Notes: generated by a model not told the origin, from the letters alone. Shown: positions 24,768-33,661, counted from the first letter of the stretch. The stretch: 64,000 nucleotides of DNA from an uncultured Saprospiraceae bacterium (GCA_937980645.1 CALJPQ010000009.1:242018-306017), one strand, 5' to 3'. Numbers and translations are program-made.

Positions 24768-25619
24768 TTATCGGTCTTCTAAGAACGGGTCGCCCGTTAT
24801 GCGTCGGAACCCTCCTGTCCACCATTCTTCCGCGGTGTTGAGCGTCTCTTCCAAAAAGGCATCGGTCGGCAGCACGAAATACACACGGGAACTATCGCGC
24901 CCACTGGAGTCCCCCCGCTCTTCCCAGACCACCGTAGAGTCCACGCGAATGGCCGAGATGTTCCCCCCACCGCTTCGCGCCATATTCAGGAAAACATCCG
25001 GGTGCGGTATGCCATACTTCACATTGCCCGGTTGGGAAAAATCATAGCACTCCATCATCCAGCCGTTCGTTTCTGAGGCTACCAGACGATTCATGTACAG
25101 GCGCTGGCCCTTCTGCAACACGACGCAATGCGAAAGATACGGGGCGCCTTTCCCTGTAAGCAGACAGGTATTGGCCCGCAGGTCATAGAGCAGTTGCGAG
25201 TACTCTTCTAGTACCTTCCAATGTTCGCCGATGCGCTCGATGCGGATGCACTCAACCCCGGGCTCCGAAGAGCAAACTGTTATCAGGCTATCCGTATAGC
25301 GAACTCGCATCTCCTGGCCTTGCTCGTGTTGAAGCCGCCGCATCAGATAGTGGTTGGGGGTTTTCAGATGGACGTAATCTTCCAAAACGACCCGCATCTG
25401 CCACGGCTCCGGGAAATCTATTCGCAGAATATTCACCAATGTCTCGATACCGTTCTCATAGGGCGTCTTTTTACAATAAACGCCAGCAATGTTCTGCGGG
25501 AATTGTTCCAACAGCTGCCCGTCGTGCGGCAACGGCGCTGAGAAATACACCGTTTCGCATTCTTTCACCCAGAAAGACATGGAAACGAAGGCCACAATGG
25601 CCAAGCCAAAGCATTTCAT
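24768..25619 (-). CDS. Unknown secreted protein
   Basis: 283 residues from the ATG at 25619 (a GTG two codons earlier is possible). The N-terminus MKCFGLAIVAFVSMSFW looks like a signal peptide or anchor; there is no lipobox. Seven cysteines in the mature part (for example CKKTPYENG, VCSSEPGVECIRIER, TCLLTG, SHCVVLQKG) could form disulfides. No catalytic motif was recognised. A terminator lies downstream, and no partner shares its strand nearby. Function unknown. Confidence 0.65.
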   Translation of the reverse strand: MKCFGLAIVAFVSMSFWVKECETVYFSAPLPHDGQLLEQFPQNIAGVYCKKTPYENGIETLVNILRIDFPEPWQMRVVLEDYVHLKTPNHYLMRRLQHEQGQEMRVRYTDSLITVCSSEPGVECIRIERIGEHWKVLEEYSQLLYDLRANTCLLTGKGAPYLSHCVVLQKGQRLYMNRLVASETNGWMMECYDFSQPGNVKYGIPHPDVFLNMARSGGGNISAIRVDSTVVWEERGDSSGRDSSRVYFVLPTDAFLEETLNTAEEWWTGGFRRITGDPFLEDR

Positions 25620-25836
25620 ATACACGCTGTTTAAATGGTTTGACGATAATTTGAGCGCAGACCTTTAACACCTTCATAACGTTTTCTTAACGCTTCTGCG
25701 CGTATGCCTCAACGAAAAACTTTTTTGACCCTGAAGAGGCCCTGACTTCGCAAAACTCTTAGGCATAGGCGCATTACAACCCGCTGAGCACCCTTAACAT
25801 TGCGCCTCATTTTGCACACAAACCCATTCTCTGCAT

Positions 25837-26682
25837 ATGCTACCCTTGCTAACCCTACCCGATTTCACCTCCGGTGGTGTATGGATTAGCCTGCTGACTC
25901 TGACGTTTTTAGAAATCGTCCTCGGTGTGGACAACATCATTTTCCTATCCATCATTTCCTCCAAGTTACGGCCTGAAGACCAGGCCAAGGCGCGCAACAT
26001 TGGCCTGCTGCTGGCCATGGCCTTCCGTATTGCGCTACTGTTCGTGCTGGTATGGATCATTGGAATGACGAAGCCGCTGTTTCACATTGACCTGCCTGGT
26101 CTGCACGGCATGGTTACGGGTCAGAGTCTGATTTTGTTTCTGGGCGGTGCTTTCTTGCTTTACAAGGCGACGACGGAAATCCACCACAAATTGGAAAGCC
26201 CACGCGCTGGAGACGACCCCCAGGTCAATCCGGGTGCGCAGGCGCTGACCTCAGCCATTCTTCAAATTACGCTTATCAACATCGTTTTCTCGTTTGACTC
26301 CATTCTAACGGCTGTGGGGCTGACGAAAGACCTGGTCATCATGATTCTTGCCGTCGTGGCCTCTGTGCTGGTAATGATGGCCTTTGCCGCACCAGTGAGC
26401 CGTTTTGTTAATCAGCACCCGACGGTGCAGATGCTTGGGCTGGCCTTCCTGTTGCTCATCGGTTTTTCGCTTATTGGCGAGGCGGCACACCAGGGGCATT
26501 TCATCGAAGGTTCCATTCCGAAAGGCTATCTTTACTTTGCCATTTTCTTTTCCTTGTTTGTTGAAATGCTCAACCTGCGCCTGCGCAAAGTGCGCGAGCC
26601 TATTCAGCTGCACGGTTATGTGGAAACGGCGCGCAAGCAAGGGCTGCTCAATGGCGAAAAATCCGCGGAAGGACAGGAATAA
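25837..26682 (+). CDS. TerC-family integral membrane protein
   Basis: 281 residues with about seven membrane helices. The signature TFLEIVLGVDNIIFLSIISS in the first helix and the later NIVFSFDSILTAVGLT, with conserved acidic residues inside helices, mark the TerC/YjbE/YkoY family. Members export Mn(II) or help load metal into exported proteins; tellurite resistance is a historical name. An Nramp importer and MntR-like repressor are 21 kb away, but no matching operator or yybP-ykoY riboswitch was seen in the 217 bases upstream. The exonuclease gene follows after 42 bases. Confidence 0.9.
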   Translation: MLPLLTLPDFTSGGVWISLLTLTFLEIVLGVDNIIFLSIISSKLRPEDQAKARNIGLLLAMAFRIALLFVLVWIIGMTKPLFHIDLPGLHGMVTGQSLILFLGGAFLLYKATTEIHHKLESPRAGDDPQVNPGAQALTSAILQITLINIVFSFDSILTAVGLTKDLVIMILAVVASVLVMMAFAAPVSRFVNQHPTVQMLGLAFLLLIGFSLIGEAAHQGHFIEGSIPKGYLYFAIFFSLFVEMLNLRLRKVREPIQLHGYVETARKQGLLNGEKSAEGQE

Positions 26683-26724
26683 CAGACACGCGCTTACGCT
26701 CATGCTCGAAACCGGTTATTACTT

Positions 26725-27543
26725 ATGGTGAAACTCAACCTGACACGCGACTTGGTGGTGCTGGACGTGGAAACGACTGGCCTTAACGTTATCCGCGACC
26801 GCATCGTGCAGATAGCGATGATCAAGGTGTTCAAAGACGGCCGGGCGCCGGCGGAGTTCAGCACGCTGGTCAATCCGGGCATTCCTATTTCTGCTGAAGC
26901 GATGGCGGTACACGGCATTACGCCCAAAGACTTAGCCAATAAGCCCACTTTCTTGCAGCTGGCCCCAAAAATCTGGGACTTCATCGGCGATGCCGACCTG
27001 GCAGGTTACAACTCCAACCGCTTCGATATCCCAATGCTCATAGAAGAGTTCTCGCGCGCAGGTCTAGACTTCGACGTCAGCAAGCGCCGTCTGGTAGACG
27101 TGCAGCGCATCTTCTATAAAATGGAGCCGCGCACGCTGAAGGCAGCTTATCGCTTCTACTGCGAAAAGGAGCTGACCGATGCGCACGATGCTTTAGCCGA
27201 CGTGCGCGCCACGCTGGAGGTGCTCCAGGGCCAGATTGCCCGCTACGAGGGCCAGGACCTCATAGATGAAGACGGCAACCGAATTGAAGCGCCCATCCAA
27301 AACGACATCCAGGCGCTGCACGACTTCACCAACGACAACAGCTTCTTAGACGTAACGCAGCGCATCCGCTTGCTGCCCGACGGCACACCGGTCTTTAATT
27401 TTGGCAAATACATCGGCCAACCGGTCAAAGAGGTCTTTGCCCGAGATAAAAACTACTACCATTGGATACTGGAGAAGGAATTCTCCTCACAGGTCAAGCA
27501 GGTAGTGCGGCAGCTCATGCGCGAAGTAGAAATGGGTAAATAA
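26725..27543 (+). CDS. DnaQ-like 3'-5' exonuclease
   Basis: 272 residues. Residues 1-175 form a DEDDh exonuclease: Asp14 and Glu16 in LDVETTGL, the Asp in NSNRFDIPMLIEE, and His/Asp in DAHDALADVRATLE. The remaining ~95 residues carry a separate module, VFNFGKYIGQPVKEVFARDK followed by YYHWILEKEF, which resembles the DUF3820-like module found at the C-terminus of some DnaQ-like exonucleases. It may be a polymerase III epsilon proofreader or a repair nuclease; the extra domain argues for the latter. A small hairpin follows. Confidence 0.88.
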   Translation: MVKLNLTRDLVVLDVETTGLNVIRDRIVQIAMIKVFKDGRAPAEFSTLVNPGIPISAEAMAVHGITPKDLANKPTFLQLAPKIWDFIGDADLAGYNSNRFDIPMLIEEFSRAGLDFDVSKRRLVDVQRIFYKMEPRTLKAAYRFYCEKELTDAHDALADVRATLEVLQGQIARYEGQDLIDEDGNRIEAPIQNDIQALHDFTNDNSFLDVTQRIRLLPDGTPVFNFGKYIGQPVKEVFARDKNYYHWILEKEFSSQVKQVVRQLMREVEMGK

Positions 27544-27549
27544 AGACAA

Positions 27550-27572
27550 GAGGCAGCCGCTGCCTCATTTAT
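27550..27572 (+). terminator. Weak terminator-like hairpin
   Basis: Stem GAGGCAG/CTGCCTC with loop CCG, followed by ATTTAT. Short and poor in T, so low confidence. Confidence 0.35.
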
Positions 27573-27587
27573 AGCGCCAGAGAAGGC

Positions 27588-28415
27588 ATGCAAAGGATAG
27601 CGCTCTTGTGGATAGGTAGCCTGTTTCTGTGGGCCGGCTGCTTTGAGCCCGGTGAAGGCTGCTTAGATATTGAAGCCGTCAATTTCGACGCGGCAGCCGA
27701 CAAGGCCTGTTGCTGCTGTTGCAATTATCCCAAACTGCGCCTGCGCTACGTGCCCTTGTTTGATACGGCCACCTGGCTGCCCAACGCCGCTTACGAATAC
27801 GCACCCGGGCGTTGGTTCCGCATCCGCCAGGCCGTTTTTTACCTATCTGATTTTCAAGGTATTCAGAACGGTCAGGCGTACTCAATAACCGACACGATAA
27901 CGCTCTCGGTGCGCACGCCCGCCGGCGACACGGCGCGTCAGACGTTTACAAACGACCTCTTCGTCTTGCGCCGCACAGTAGTGGATTACACATTAGGCGA
28001 GTTCAGAGCCGCAGGCACGTTTTCCGGTATGCGCTTCCGCGTAGGCGTGCCCGATGCGGCGCAGCGCGTCATTCCCTCCTTAGCCCCTGAAGGACACCCT
28101 TTGCGCCCACAACCTGAGGACTTGTGGCTCGGCTCTGATCGCGGCTTTGCTGCACTTCAGCTAATCATTACCCGCGACACACTACCCGACACACCCGCCG
28201 ATACCCTGACGTTTGGCCCTCCCGATTTCTCCTCTAAAATCCTCGAAAGCCCAGGGCCTTTTCAACGCGAAAGCGGCTACGACTTCCGGCTACTCCTCGC
28301 CGTGAATTACCGCGAACTGTTCCGAGGCGTAGATTTGACAACGGGCGACATTTCGATATGGAAAGCGCAAATTTGGAGCAACCTCAATAGTGCGTTACTG
28401 GTTGTTCCAGAGTAA
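27588..28415 (+). CDS. MbnP-like lipoprotein, divergent copy
   Basis: 275 residues. Signal peptide with lipobox WAGC (Cys18). A GCLDIEAVNFDAAADKACC motif resembles the EGCTDPxAxNYNPxA-type repeat common in Bacteroidota surface proteins, and runs into five consecutive Cys at about residues 41-45. The rest aligns in outline with MbnP (RQAVFYLSDFQ near the middle, FSGMRFRVGVP, GHPLRPQPEDLWLG). It keeps a single Trp in the region where the copper-site Trp sits in the neighbouring MbnP-like gene, and lacks the following His. Likely an envelope partner of the downstream MbnP/MbnH-like pair, with which it is co-directional. Confidence 0.75.
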   Translation: MQRIALLWIGSLFLWAGCFEPGEGCLDIEAVNFDAAADKACCCCCNYPKLRLRYVPLFDTATWLPNAAYEYAPGRWFRIRQAVFYLSDFQGIQNGQAYSITDTITLSVRTPAGDTARQTFTNDLFVLRRTVVDYTLGEFRAAGTFSGMRFRVGVPDAAQRVIPSLAPEGHPLRPQPEDLWLGSDRGFAALQLIITRDTLPDTPADTLTFGPPDFSSKILESPGPFQRESGYDFRLLLAVNYRELFRGVDLTTGDISIWKAQIWSNLNSALLVVPE

Positions 28416-28458
28416 ATTTGCACGCTGGCAAAGCCAGCCTACCTAACGCCCTACCACA

Positions 28459-28466
28459 TACATTTG
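28459..28466 (+). promoter_or_regulatory. -7 promoter element TACATTTG for the mbnP-mbnH pair
   Basis: TAnnTTTG match, 34 bases before the ATG at 28500; it rules out a TTG start at 28464. Confidence 0.65.
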
Positions 28467-28499
28467 CCTCTTTTTTTCAAACATAAAAACATATTGGAC

Positions 28500-29276
28500 A
28501 TGATGACGCGTTGGATTGCTTTGCTAGGTTTGGCCGTCGGCAGCCTGCTGCTGTGGACGGGTTGCGATGGAACCAAAGACAACTCCGGGCCTAAAACAGA
28601 ACTACAGATCACCTTCCGGGCGCTTTACGATGGCCGCCCCATTGTGCGCTACGAGAAACTAGACTACGACACTTACTGGGTGGATTTCTTCCGAATTAAC
28701 ACGTATATGAGCAACATTGCTTTGCTCAAAAGCGACGGCACTCTGGAGCGCCTCAGCAGCATCGAATGGGTGGACTTCACACCCGACGATGCCAAAACAG
28801 ACACGGTGGTGGACGTAACGCTCACCTTGCGCGCCCCAGAAGGCCAGTACACGGGCATCCGATTAGGCTATGGCGTACCGCCGGCGCTCAATGCTAAGCA
28901 ACCCAAAGACTTTGCTGCCGGGCATCCGCTCAGCCGCGAAAACGAGTACTGGATTGGCTGGAAAAGCTACATTTTCAACAAAATAGAAGGCCGTGTGGAC
29001 CTGGACAAAGACGGACGCCCTGATGGCGGCCTCATCTACCACTGCGGCTCCGACGCCGTCTTCCGCGAATACACTTTTGACTTGCCTATATGGGTAGGCC
29101 AGGGCGCGCCAGCCGTTGTCGTGGAGTTCGATTTGAAAAAGCTCTTCCGCATCAATGGCCAGTGGCTCGACCTGAAAGAGCCATACAATCACATCACTTC
29201 CAACGACTTCAACGATGTCGTCATCGCTACTAAGCTGATGGACAACTTCCGCAACGCCACATCGGTTACCCAATAA
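28500..29276 (+). CDS. MbnP-family copper-binding lipoprotein
   Basis: 258 residues. Signal peptide with lipobox LWTGC. The MbnP fold is marked by FRINTYMSNIALLKSDG, YTGIRLGYGVPPALN, GHPLSRENEYWIGWKSYIF and a following GGLIYHCGS. In the methanotroph MbnH/MbnP pair, a diheme enzyme oxidises a Trp of MbnP to kynurenine to build a high-affinity copper site. Trp151 or Trp154 of YWIGW are the candidates here and His142 and His181 possible ligands; this is inference. The diheme gene follows after 5 bases. No methanobactin genes are present. Confidence 0.85.
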   Translation: MMTRWIALLGLAVGSLLLWTGCDGTKDNSGPKTELQITFRALYDGRPIVRYEKLDYDTYWVDFFRINTYMSNIALLKSDGTLERLSSIEWVDFTPDDAKTDTVVDVTLTLRAPEGQYTGIRLGYGVPPALNAKQPKDFAAGHPLSRENEYWIGWKSYIFNKIEGRVDLDKDGRPDGGLIYHCGSDAVFREYTFDLPIWVGQGAPAVVVEFDLKKLFRINGQWLDLKEPYNHITSNDFNDVVIATKLMDNFRNATSVTQ

Positions 29277-29281
29277 CGCTT

Positions 29282-30451
29282 ATGTTTATGAAAAGCATTG
29301 CCTGGCATCTCTGGCTTGTGGCTAGCGCATTAGTTGGCCTTACCCTGTGGCAAAGCTGCAAAAAAGACCTGCCCGAACCCGAAGGCGGCGACCTGTTGCA
29401 TATTCCCTACAACCCGCAGCCGTACAAGGTCATCAAGCCGCCGCATTTCCCGGAAGTGCCCATCCCACCCGACAACCCGATGACGGTGGACGGCGTGCAA
29501 CTGGGCCGACGGCTGTTCTACGACCCTATCCTCTCGGGCGACAGCACGCAGTCCTGCGCCTCGTGCCACCTGCCCCACCTGAGCTTCACCGATGGGCTGC
29601 CCGTCTCTGTGGGCATTGACGGCATCGCCGGACGCCGCAGCTCTATGAGCCTGCTCAACATCGCCTACGCCACCAACGGCCTGTTCTGGGACGGGCGTGT
29701 GCGCACCTTAGAGGAGCAAGCCCTGCTGCCGGTAGAAGACCCCATCGAGCTGCACAACACCTGGCCCAATGTCATCAGCAAACTCAAGCAGCATCCGGTT
29801 TATCCCGAACTTTTTCGAAAGGCCTTCGGCATCCGCGACCGCGAGCAAATCACAAAGGAACTCGCCGCTAAAGCCATCGCCCAATTCGAGCGCATCCTCA
29901 TCAGTAGCGGCACTTCCAAATTCGACCGCTTCCTGCAGGGCGACTTAGATGCCTTAGACGACGAAGAACTCGACGGTAAGCTGATGTACTTTGAAGAAGG
30001 CGCCGCCCTGGGGCTGCCCGATGCCCAATGCTTCCACTGCCACGGCGGCTTCACCCTGACGGGCAACCAGTACTTCAACAACGGCTTAGATGAAGTTGCT
30101 ACGCTCGATGACTTCAAAGACAAGGGCCGGGGCGCTGTGAATGGTCGCCGCACCGACAACGGCAAGTTCCGCACACCCACACTGCGCAACATTGCCCTCA
30201 CGGCCCCTTACATGCACGACGGGCGCTTCCAAACCTTAGAAGAGGTGCTCGACCACTACGGCAGCCACGGCAAAAACTCGCCCAACAAAGACCCACTCAT
30301 TGACCAGGTGGGCTTCCCGATACCCGGTACCGTCCCACTACAGTACACCGGGCTAAGCCCTCATCACAAACGGGCGATTATCAAGTTTCTGCACACGCTC
30401 ACGGATACAACCTTCATCCAGAACCCGGACATCCAAAACCCGTTCAAATAG
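29282..30451 (+). CDS. Diheme cytochrome c peroxidase / MbnH-like (MauG superfamily) lipoprotein
   Basis: 389 residues. Lipobox WQSC near Cys26, then two CxxCH haem sites: Cys92-Cys95-His96 (SCASCHLPH) and Cys250-Cys253-His254 (QCFHCHGGF). Between them lie LLNIAYATNGLFWDGR and TLEEQALLPVEDPIE, and the C-terminus has TPTLRNIALTAPYMHDGRF, the standard diheme peroxidase core. It may reduce peroxide or, given the MbnP-like gene 5 bases upstream, act like MbnH and modify that protein. Two close starts exist (29282 and 29288). A strong terminator follows at 30471-30517. Confidence 0.9.
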   Translation: MFMKSIAWHLWLVASALVGLTLWQSCKKDLPEPEGGDLLHIPYNPQPYKVIKPPHFPEVPIPPDNPMTVDGVQLGRRLFYDPILSGDSTQSCASCHLPHLSFTDGLPVSVGIDGIAGRRSSMSLLNIAYATNGLFWDGRVRTLEEQALLPVEDPIELHNTWPNVISKLKQHPVYPELFRKAFGIRDREQITKELAAKAIAQFERILISSGTSKFDRFLQGDLDALDDEELDGKLMYFEEGAALGLPDAQCFHCHGGFTLTGNQYFNNGLDEVATLDDFKDKGRGAVNGRRTDNGKFRTPTLRNIALTAPYMHDGRFQTLEEVLDHYGSHGKNSPNKDPLIDQVGFPIPGTVPLQYTGLSPHHKRAIIKFLHTLTDTTFIQNPDIQNPFK

Positions 30452-30470
30452 GAGGCACAGCAGCATACCC

Positions 30471-30517
30471 GAAGGTCCGGTCGGCCCCATCCAGGGCTGG
30501 CCGGCCCTTCTGTTTTT
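30471..30517 (+). terminator. Intrinsic terminator after the mbnP-mbnH-like genes
   Basis: Two-part stem: GAAGG/CCTTC outside and CCGGTCGGCCC/GGGCTGGCCGG inside (two G-U pairs), followed by TGTTTTTG. Confidence 0.85.
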
Positions 30518-30549
30518 GCGACGCTGCGGATGGATTTTCCGCGAAGGCA

Positions 30550-30557
30550 TACATTTG
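30550..30557 (+). promoter_or_regulatory. -7 promoter element TACATTTG for fahA
   Basis: TAnnTTTG match 20 bases before the ATG; a very short leader. Confidence 0.65.
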
Positions 30558-30576
30558 CCACATCCAAGCGTAATTT

Positions 30577-31827
30577 ATGATGACCTCCTGGCTACCCATT
30601 CCCGCAGACTCCGACTTTTCCATCTACAACCTGCCCTTCGGCATCGTTGAAACACCCAACGGCCACATCACTGCCGGCGTACCTGTGGGTGACTATGTAA
30701 TAGACCTGGTAGCTGCCGCCGACAACGGCCTTTTTGGCGCGCGCCGCCCCCACGTGCGCCTGTTCGAACAGCCAACGCTCAACAGCTTCATCGCCTTAGG
30801 CAATGGCTTTGCCCGCCGCATCCGCCGACGTCTGCAATCTTGGCTGACCGACGATAGACGCCCTAAAAACGCCGAAGATATCCTCCTGGAGCGCGCTCAG
30901 GTGCGGCCCCTGATGCCCCTGCGCATAGGCGACTATACCGATTTTTATAGCAGCATCGAGCATGCTACCAACGTGGGCAAAATGTTTCGACCTGACAACC
31001 CCTTGCTGCCCAACTGGCGCTGGCTGCCTGTGGGCTACCACGGACGCTCGTCCAGCATCGTCATAGATGGCACTCCCATCCGCCGTCCGCACGGGCAAAT
31101 CCTACCCAAAGGCGCCGATACGCCCATCTTCTCCGCCTCGCAACAACTGGATTTTGAATTGGAAATGGCTTTCGTCATTGGCAAAGAAAGCCGCCTGGGC
31201 CAGCCCATACCCATCAAACAAGCCGAAGAACACATCTTCGGCCTGATGCTCTTCAATGACTGGAGCGCCCGCGACATCCAACGCTGGGAATACGTACCGC
31301 TGGGGCCATTCTTAGGCAAAAACTTCGCCTCCTCCATCTCCCCCTGGATCGTTACACTGGATGCACTCAAACCCTTCCTAACCCGCGGACCTGTGCAAAA
31401 ACCCAGACCCTTAGACTACCTGCGCATCCGCGGCCGGCACCACTATGACATCAACCTCGAAGTCAGCATACGCCCTCAAAACGGCCCAGAAACCGTCGTC
31501 TGCCGCACCAACATGCGCTACCTGTACTGGTCCATGGCCCAACAGCTGGCCCACCACACCGTCAACGGCTGCAACGTACGCCCAGGCGACCTCATGGCTT
31601 CCGGCACCATCAGCGGCCCAACCCCCGACAGCTTTGGCTCCCTGCTCGAACTGGCCTGGGGCGGCCAAAAACCCATCACCCTGGCCGACGGCTCCACTCG
31701 CGCATTCCTCCTCGATGGCGACACCGTTACTATGCGCGCCTACGCCCAAAAAGGCAATATCCGCGTAGGCTTCGGACAGGTGAGCGGAACCGTAATGCCA
31801 GAGTGGAACGTAGAAAACTCAAAGTGA
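30577..31827 (+). CDS. fahA: Fumarylacetoacetase
   Basis: 416 residues, full length. It splits fumarylacetoacetate to fumarate and acetoacetate, the last step of tyrosine breakdown. The N-terminal FAH_N domain starts SDFSIYNLPFGIVETPNG, and the catalytic domain has PVGYHGRSSSIVIDGTPIRR, QQLDFELEMAFVIGK (metal-binding Glu residues) and LFNDWSARDIQRWEYVPLGP. hppD, an earlier step, lies 19 kb upstream. Homogentisate 1,2-dioxygenase is not in the window. A 37-bp hairpin repeat follows the stop. Confidence 0.95.
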   Translation: MMTSWLPIPADSDFSIYNLPFGIVETPNGHITAGVPVGDYVIDLVAAADNGLFGARRPHVRLFEQPTLNSFIALGNGFARRIRRRLQSWLTDDRRPKNAEDILLERAQVRPLMPLRIGDYTDFYSSIEHATNVGKMFRPDNPLLPNWRWLPVGYHGRSSSIVIDGTPIRRPHGQILPKGADTPIFSASQQLDFELEMAFVIGKESRLGQPIPIKQAEEHIFGLMLFNDWSARDIQRWEYVPLGPFLGKNFASSISPWIVTLDALKPFLTRGPVQKPRPLDYLRIRGRHHYDINLEVSIRPQNGPETVVCRTNMRYLYWSMAQQLAHHTVNGCNVRPGDLMASGTISGPTPDSFGSLLELAWGGQKPITLADGSTRAFLLDGDTVTMRAYAQKGNIRVGFGQVSGTVMPEWNVENSK

Positions 31828-31853
31828 AAAAAGAACGTGCGCCTACGTCTTCG

Positions 31854-31890
31854 GAGATGTCGCCTTCTCGTGCCTCAAAGACGACACCTC
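31854..31890. repeat. 37-bp dispersed hairpin repeat, copy 2
   Basis: Reverse complement of the element at 4448-4484 with 35 of 37 bases identical, the two changes being C to T in the loop-side and outer arm. It lies between the ends of two convergent genes. Confidence 0.7.
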
Positions 31891-31903
31891 GCCATTTGCG
31901 GCC

Positions 31904-32650
31904 TCAAAAATCGCAAGCGGAGCCATGTTGGCGCAGCCACTGCTCGTGGTGCTCGTAGTCGGGCATATATTGGGCAATGACGGCCCAAAAGCGGTCGGAG
32001 TGGTTGGCTTCCACTAAGTGCGCCAGCTCGTGCAGGATGACGTAGTCCTGCACCTCACGCGGGGCAAAGAGCAGGCGCGTGGAAAGATTGATGTTGCCCT
32101 GAGAAGAGCAGCTGCCCCAATTGCTGGTGTTGTACTTGAGATAAATACCGCGAATGGGCCGGTTGACAGTCTGACGGTTCATTTCATAGACGCGCCGCTC
32201 GATTTCGCGCTGAAAATCGCCCGCTACCACGCGCGACAACAGCGTGCGGATAGCCTTCACCCGCTCAGATGGCTCTACCCCCCGACAAAGACGCAGCACA
32301 ATGGTCGAGCCTTCCAGACGGCCCGTGTGCGTCTGGCGGTCTTCCTCCGCAATGAGCAACGTATAGCGACGCTCGCCCACAGTCAGCACATCGCCACTGC
32401 GGTATTCGCGCACCTGAAAGCGCTGCATCAGGCGTGGGTCCTGGTCAAACATCTGCTCCACCCACCGGAGCATGGCGTGCATCTCGCGCAGGGTATCCTC
32501 CGGGCCGTAATGGTGTGGCACGCGCAAGATGATGCTGTGGCGCCCAATGGCATAGCGGCAATCGAAACGCCGCTCCAGCACTACCCTGACAGGCACGTCC
32601 ACGCCTTTGACCTGAGCCTTTATGTGGGCGGTACGCGTCTTTCCTTTCAT
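31904..32650 (-). CDS. YgjP-like metal-dependent peptidase domain protein
   Basis: 248 residues. The C-terminal half has the zinc motif VILHELAHLVEANHSDRFW (HExxH with a third His), preceded by YLKYNTSNWGSCSSQGNINL, the typical signature of the YgjP/DUF45 family. Annotation elsewhere varies (SprT-like protease or UTP pyrophosphatase), so the activity is open. It converges on fahA, with the hairpin repeat between them, and is divergent from cutA. Confidence 0.87.
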   Translation of the reverse strand: MKGKTRTAHIKAQVKGVDVPVRVVLERRFDCRYAIGRHSIILRVPHHYGPEDTLREMHAMLRWVEQMFDQDPRLMQRFQVREYRSGDVLTVGERRYTLLIAEEDRQTHTGRLEGSTIVLRLCRGVEPSERVKAIRTLLSRVVAGDFQREIERRVYEMNRQTVNRPIRGIYLKYNTSNWGSCSSQGNINLSTRLLFAPREVQDYVILHELAHLVEANHSDRFWAVIAQYMPDYEHHEQWLRQHGSACDF

Positions 32651-32740
32651 GTTAATGCGCTGCTAATGACGGGTGCAAGGTCGGGGGAGGGGGTGATATT
32701 TGCGGAGGTTTTTTGCCAAACAAGTTTGGCGGTTACGGAG

Positions 32741-33088
32741 ATGGCATTTCTTTTATTTTACGTAACGCATCCGGACGAAGAGACGGCACGGCGCATCGCC
32801 GGCCAGATGGTGGAGCAGCGACTTGCGGCTTGCGCCAATGTCTTTCCCATTCAAAGTGTGTACTGGTGGGAAGGCGCTGTGCAAAGCGAAGGGGAATGGG
32901 TTTCCATTCTGAAAACCAGCCTCGAACGAGAGGGAGATTTGGAAAGCGCCCTCCGCGCCGTACACCCCTACCAGACTGCGTGCTTCCTGCGCTTCGAGGT
33001 ACGCGCCAACGAAGACTACGAGCGCTGGATACGCGAGAGTACTGATGCACACACTCAACAAAAACACGAAGACGCTGGAGCGGCTTAG
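32741..33088 (+). CDS. cutA: CutA1-family divalent cation tolerance protein
   Basis: 115 residues from the ATG at 32741. The frame stays open for 240 more codons upstream, but that stretch is the antisense of the YgjP-like gene and has no family match. CutA motifs: LFYVTHPDEETARRIAGQMV, LAACANVFPIQSVYWWEG and HPYQTACFLRFEV. The family forms stable trimers and binds copper; its role in metal tolerance is weakly established. The C-terminal 15 residues are extra and polar. Confidence 0.92.
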   Translation: MAFLLFYVTHPDEETARRIAGQMVEQRLAACANVFPIQSVYWWEGAVQSEGEWVSILKTSLEREGDLESALRAVHPYQTACFLRFEVRANEDYERWIRESTDAHTQQKHEDAGAA

Positions 33089-33121
33089 CGCTCTGGCATT
33101 TTCTCAACAGAACTGTTTTCT

Positions 33122-33652
33122 ATGCAAAAACATGTTTTTCTCATCGCCATGACCTTTTTTCTGGCCCTGACGGCCAGCATCCTGCCGGCTCAGGATACCT
33201 CCGCCGTGAAATGGTACACCTGGGAAGAGGCCGTTGCGCTGCACAAGAAGCGGCCCAAGAAAATCTTCGTGGACACCTACACCGCCTGGTGTGGCTGGTG
33301 CAAGCGCATGGATAAAGTGACGTTCAGTAACCCGGAAGTGGCAGCCTACCTCAACAAGCATTTCTACCCTGTGAAACTCGACGCCGAACAGCGCGCTGAC
33401 ATCCATTTCAATGGCGAGGTGTTCAAATTTGTGGAAACGAGCCACGGCAAGGGTGTTCACACGCTGGCTTATTCGCTTTTGGATGGGCGCATGGGATACC
33501 CCACAATGGTATACCTCAACGAAAAGTTTGAGCGCATCATGATATCGCCGGGCTACAAGGAAGCGCCCGACCTGCTCAAGGAACTGCGCTTTGCCGCCGA
33601 AGAGGCGTACAAAACAACCACCTGGGAAGAATACCGCAACCGCAAGCCTTAG
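33122..33652 (+). CDS. Exported thioredoxin-like protein (DUF255-type)
   Basis: 176 residues with a signal peptide (about 1-23, ending LPAQD). The redox motif is WCGWCKRMDKVTF, preceded by KKIFVDTYTA, and GYPTMVYLNEKFERI carries the cis-Pro loop. It is probably a periplasmic thiol reductase or disulfide exchanger. A DsbD-type electron donor is encoded 5 kb downstream. It follows cutA by 33 bases and converges on selD, 9 bases away. Confidence 0.88.
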   Translation: MQKHVFLIAMTFFLALTASILPAQDTSAVKWYTWEEAVALHKKRPKKIFVDTYTAWCGWCKRMDKVTFSNPEVAAYLNKHFYPVKLDAEQRADIHFNGEVFKFVETSHGKGVHTLAYSLLDGRMGYPTMVYLNEKFERIMISPGYKEAPDLLKELRFAAEEAYKTTTWEEYRNRKP

Positions 33653-33661
33653 GCGCGGCGC

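Noticed and set aside
24768..25836. yybP-ykoY Mn riboswitch before terC
   Set aside because: No matching conserved segments in the 217-base gap.
32018..32740. 240-codon upstream extension of cutA
   Set aside because: It is antisense to the YgjP-like gene and has no CutA-like content; the family length fits the ATG at 32741.
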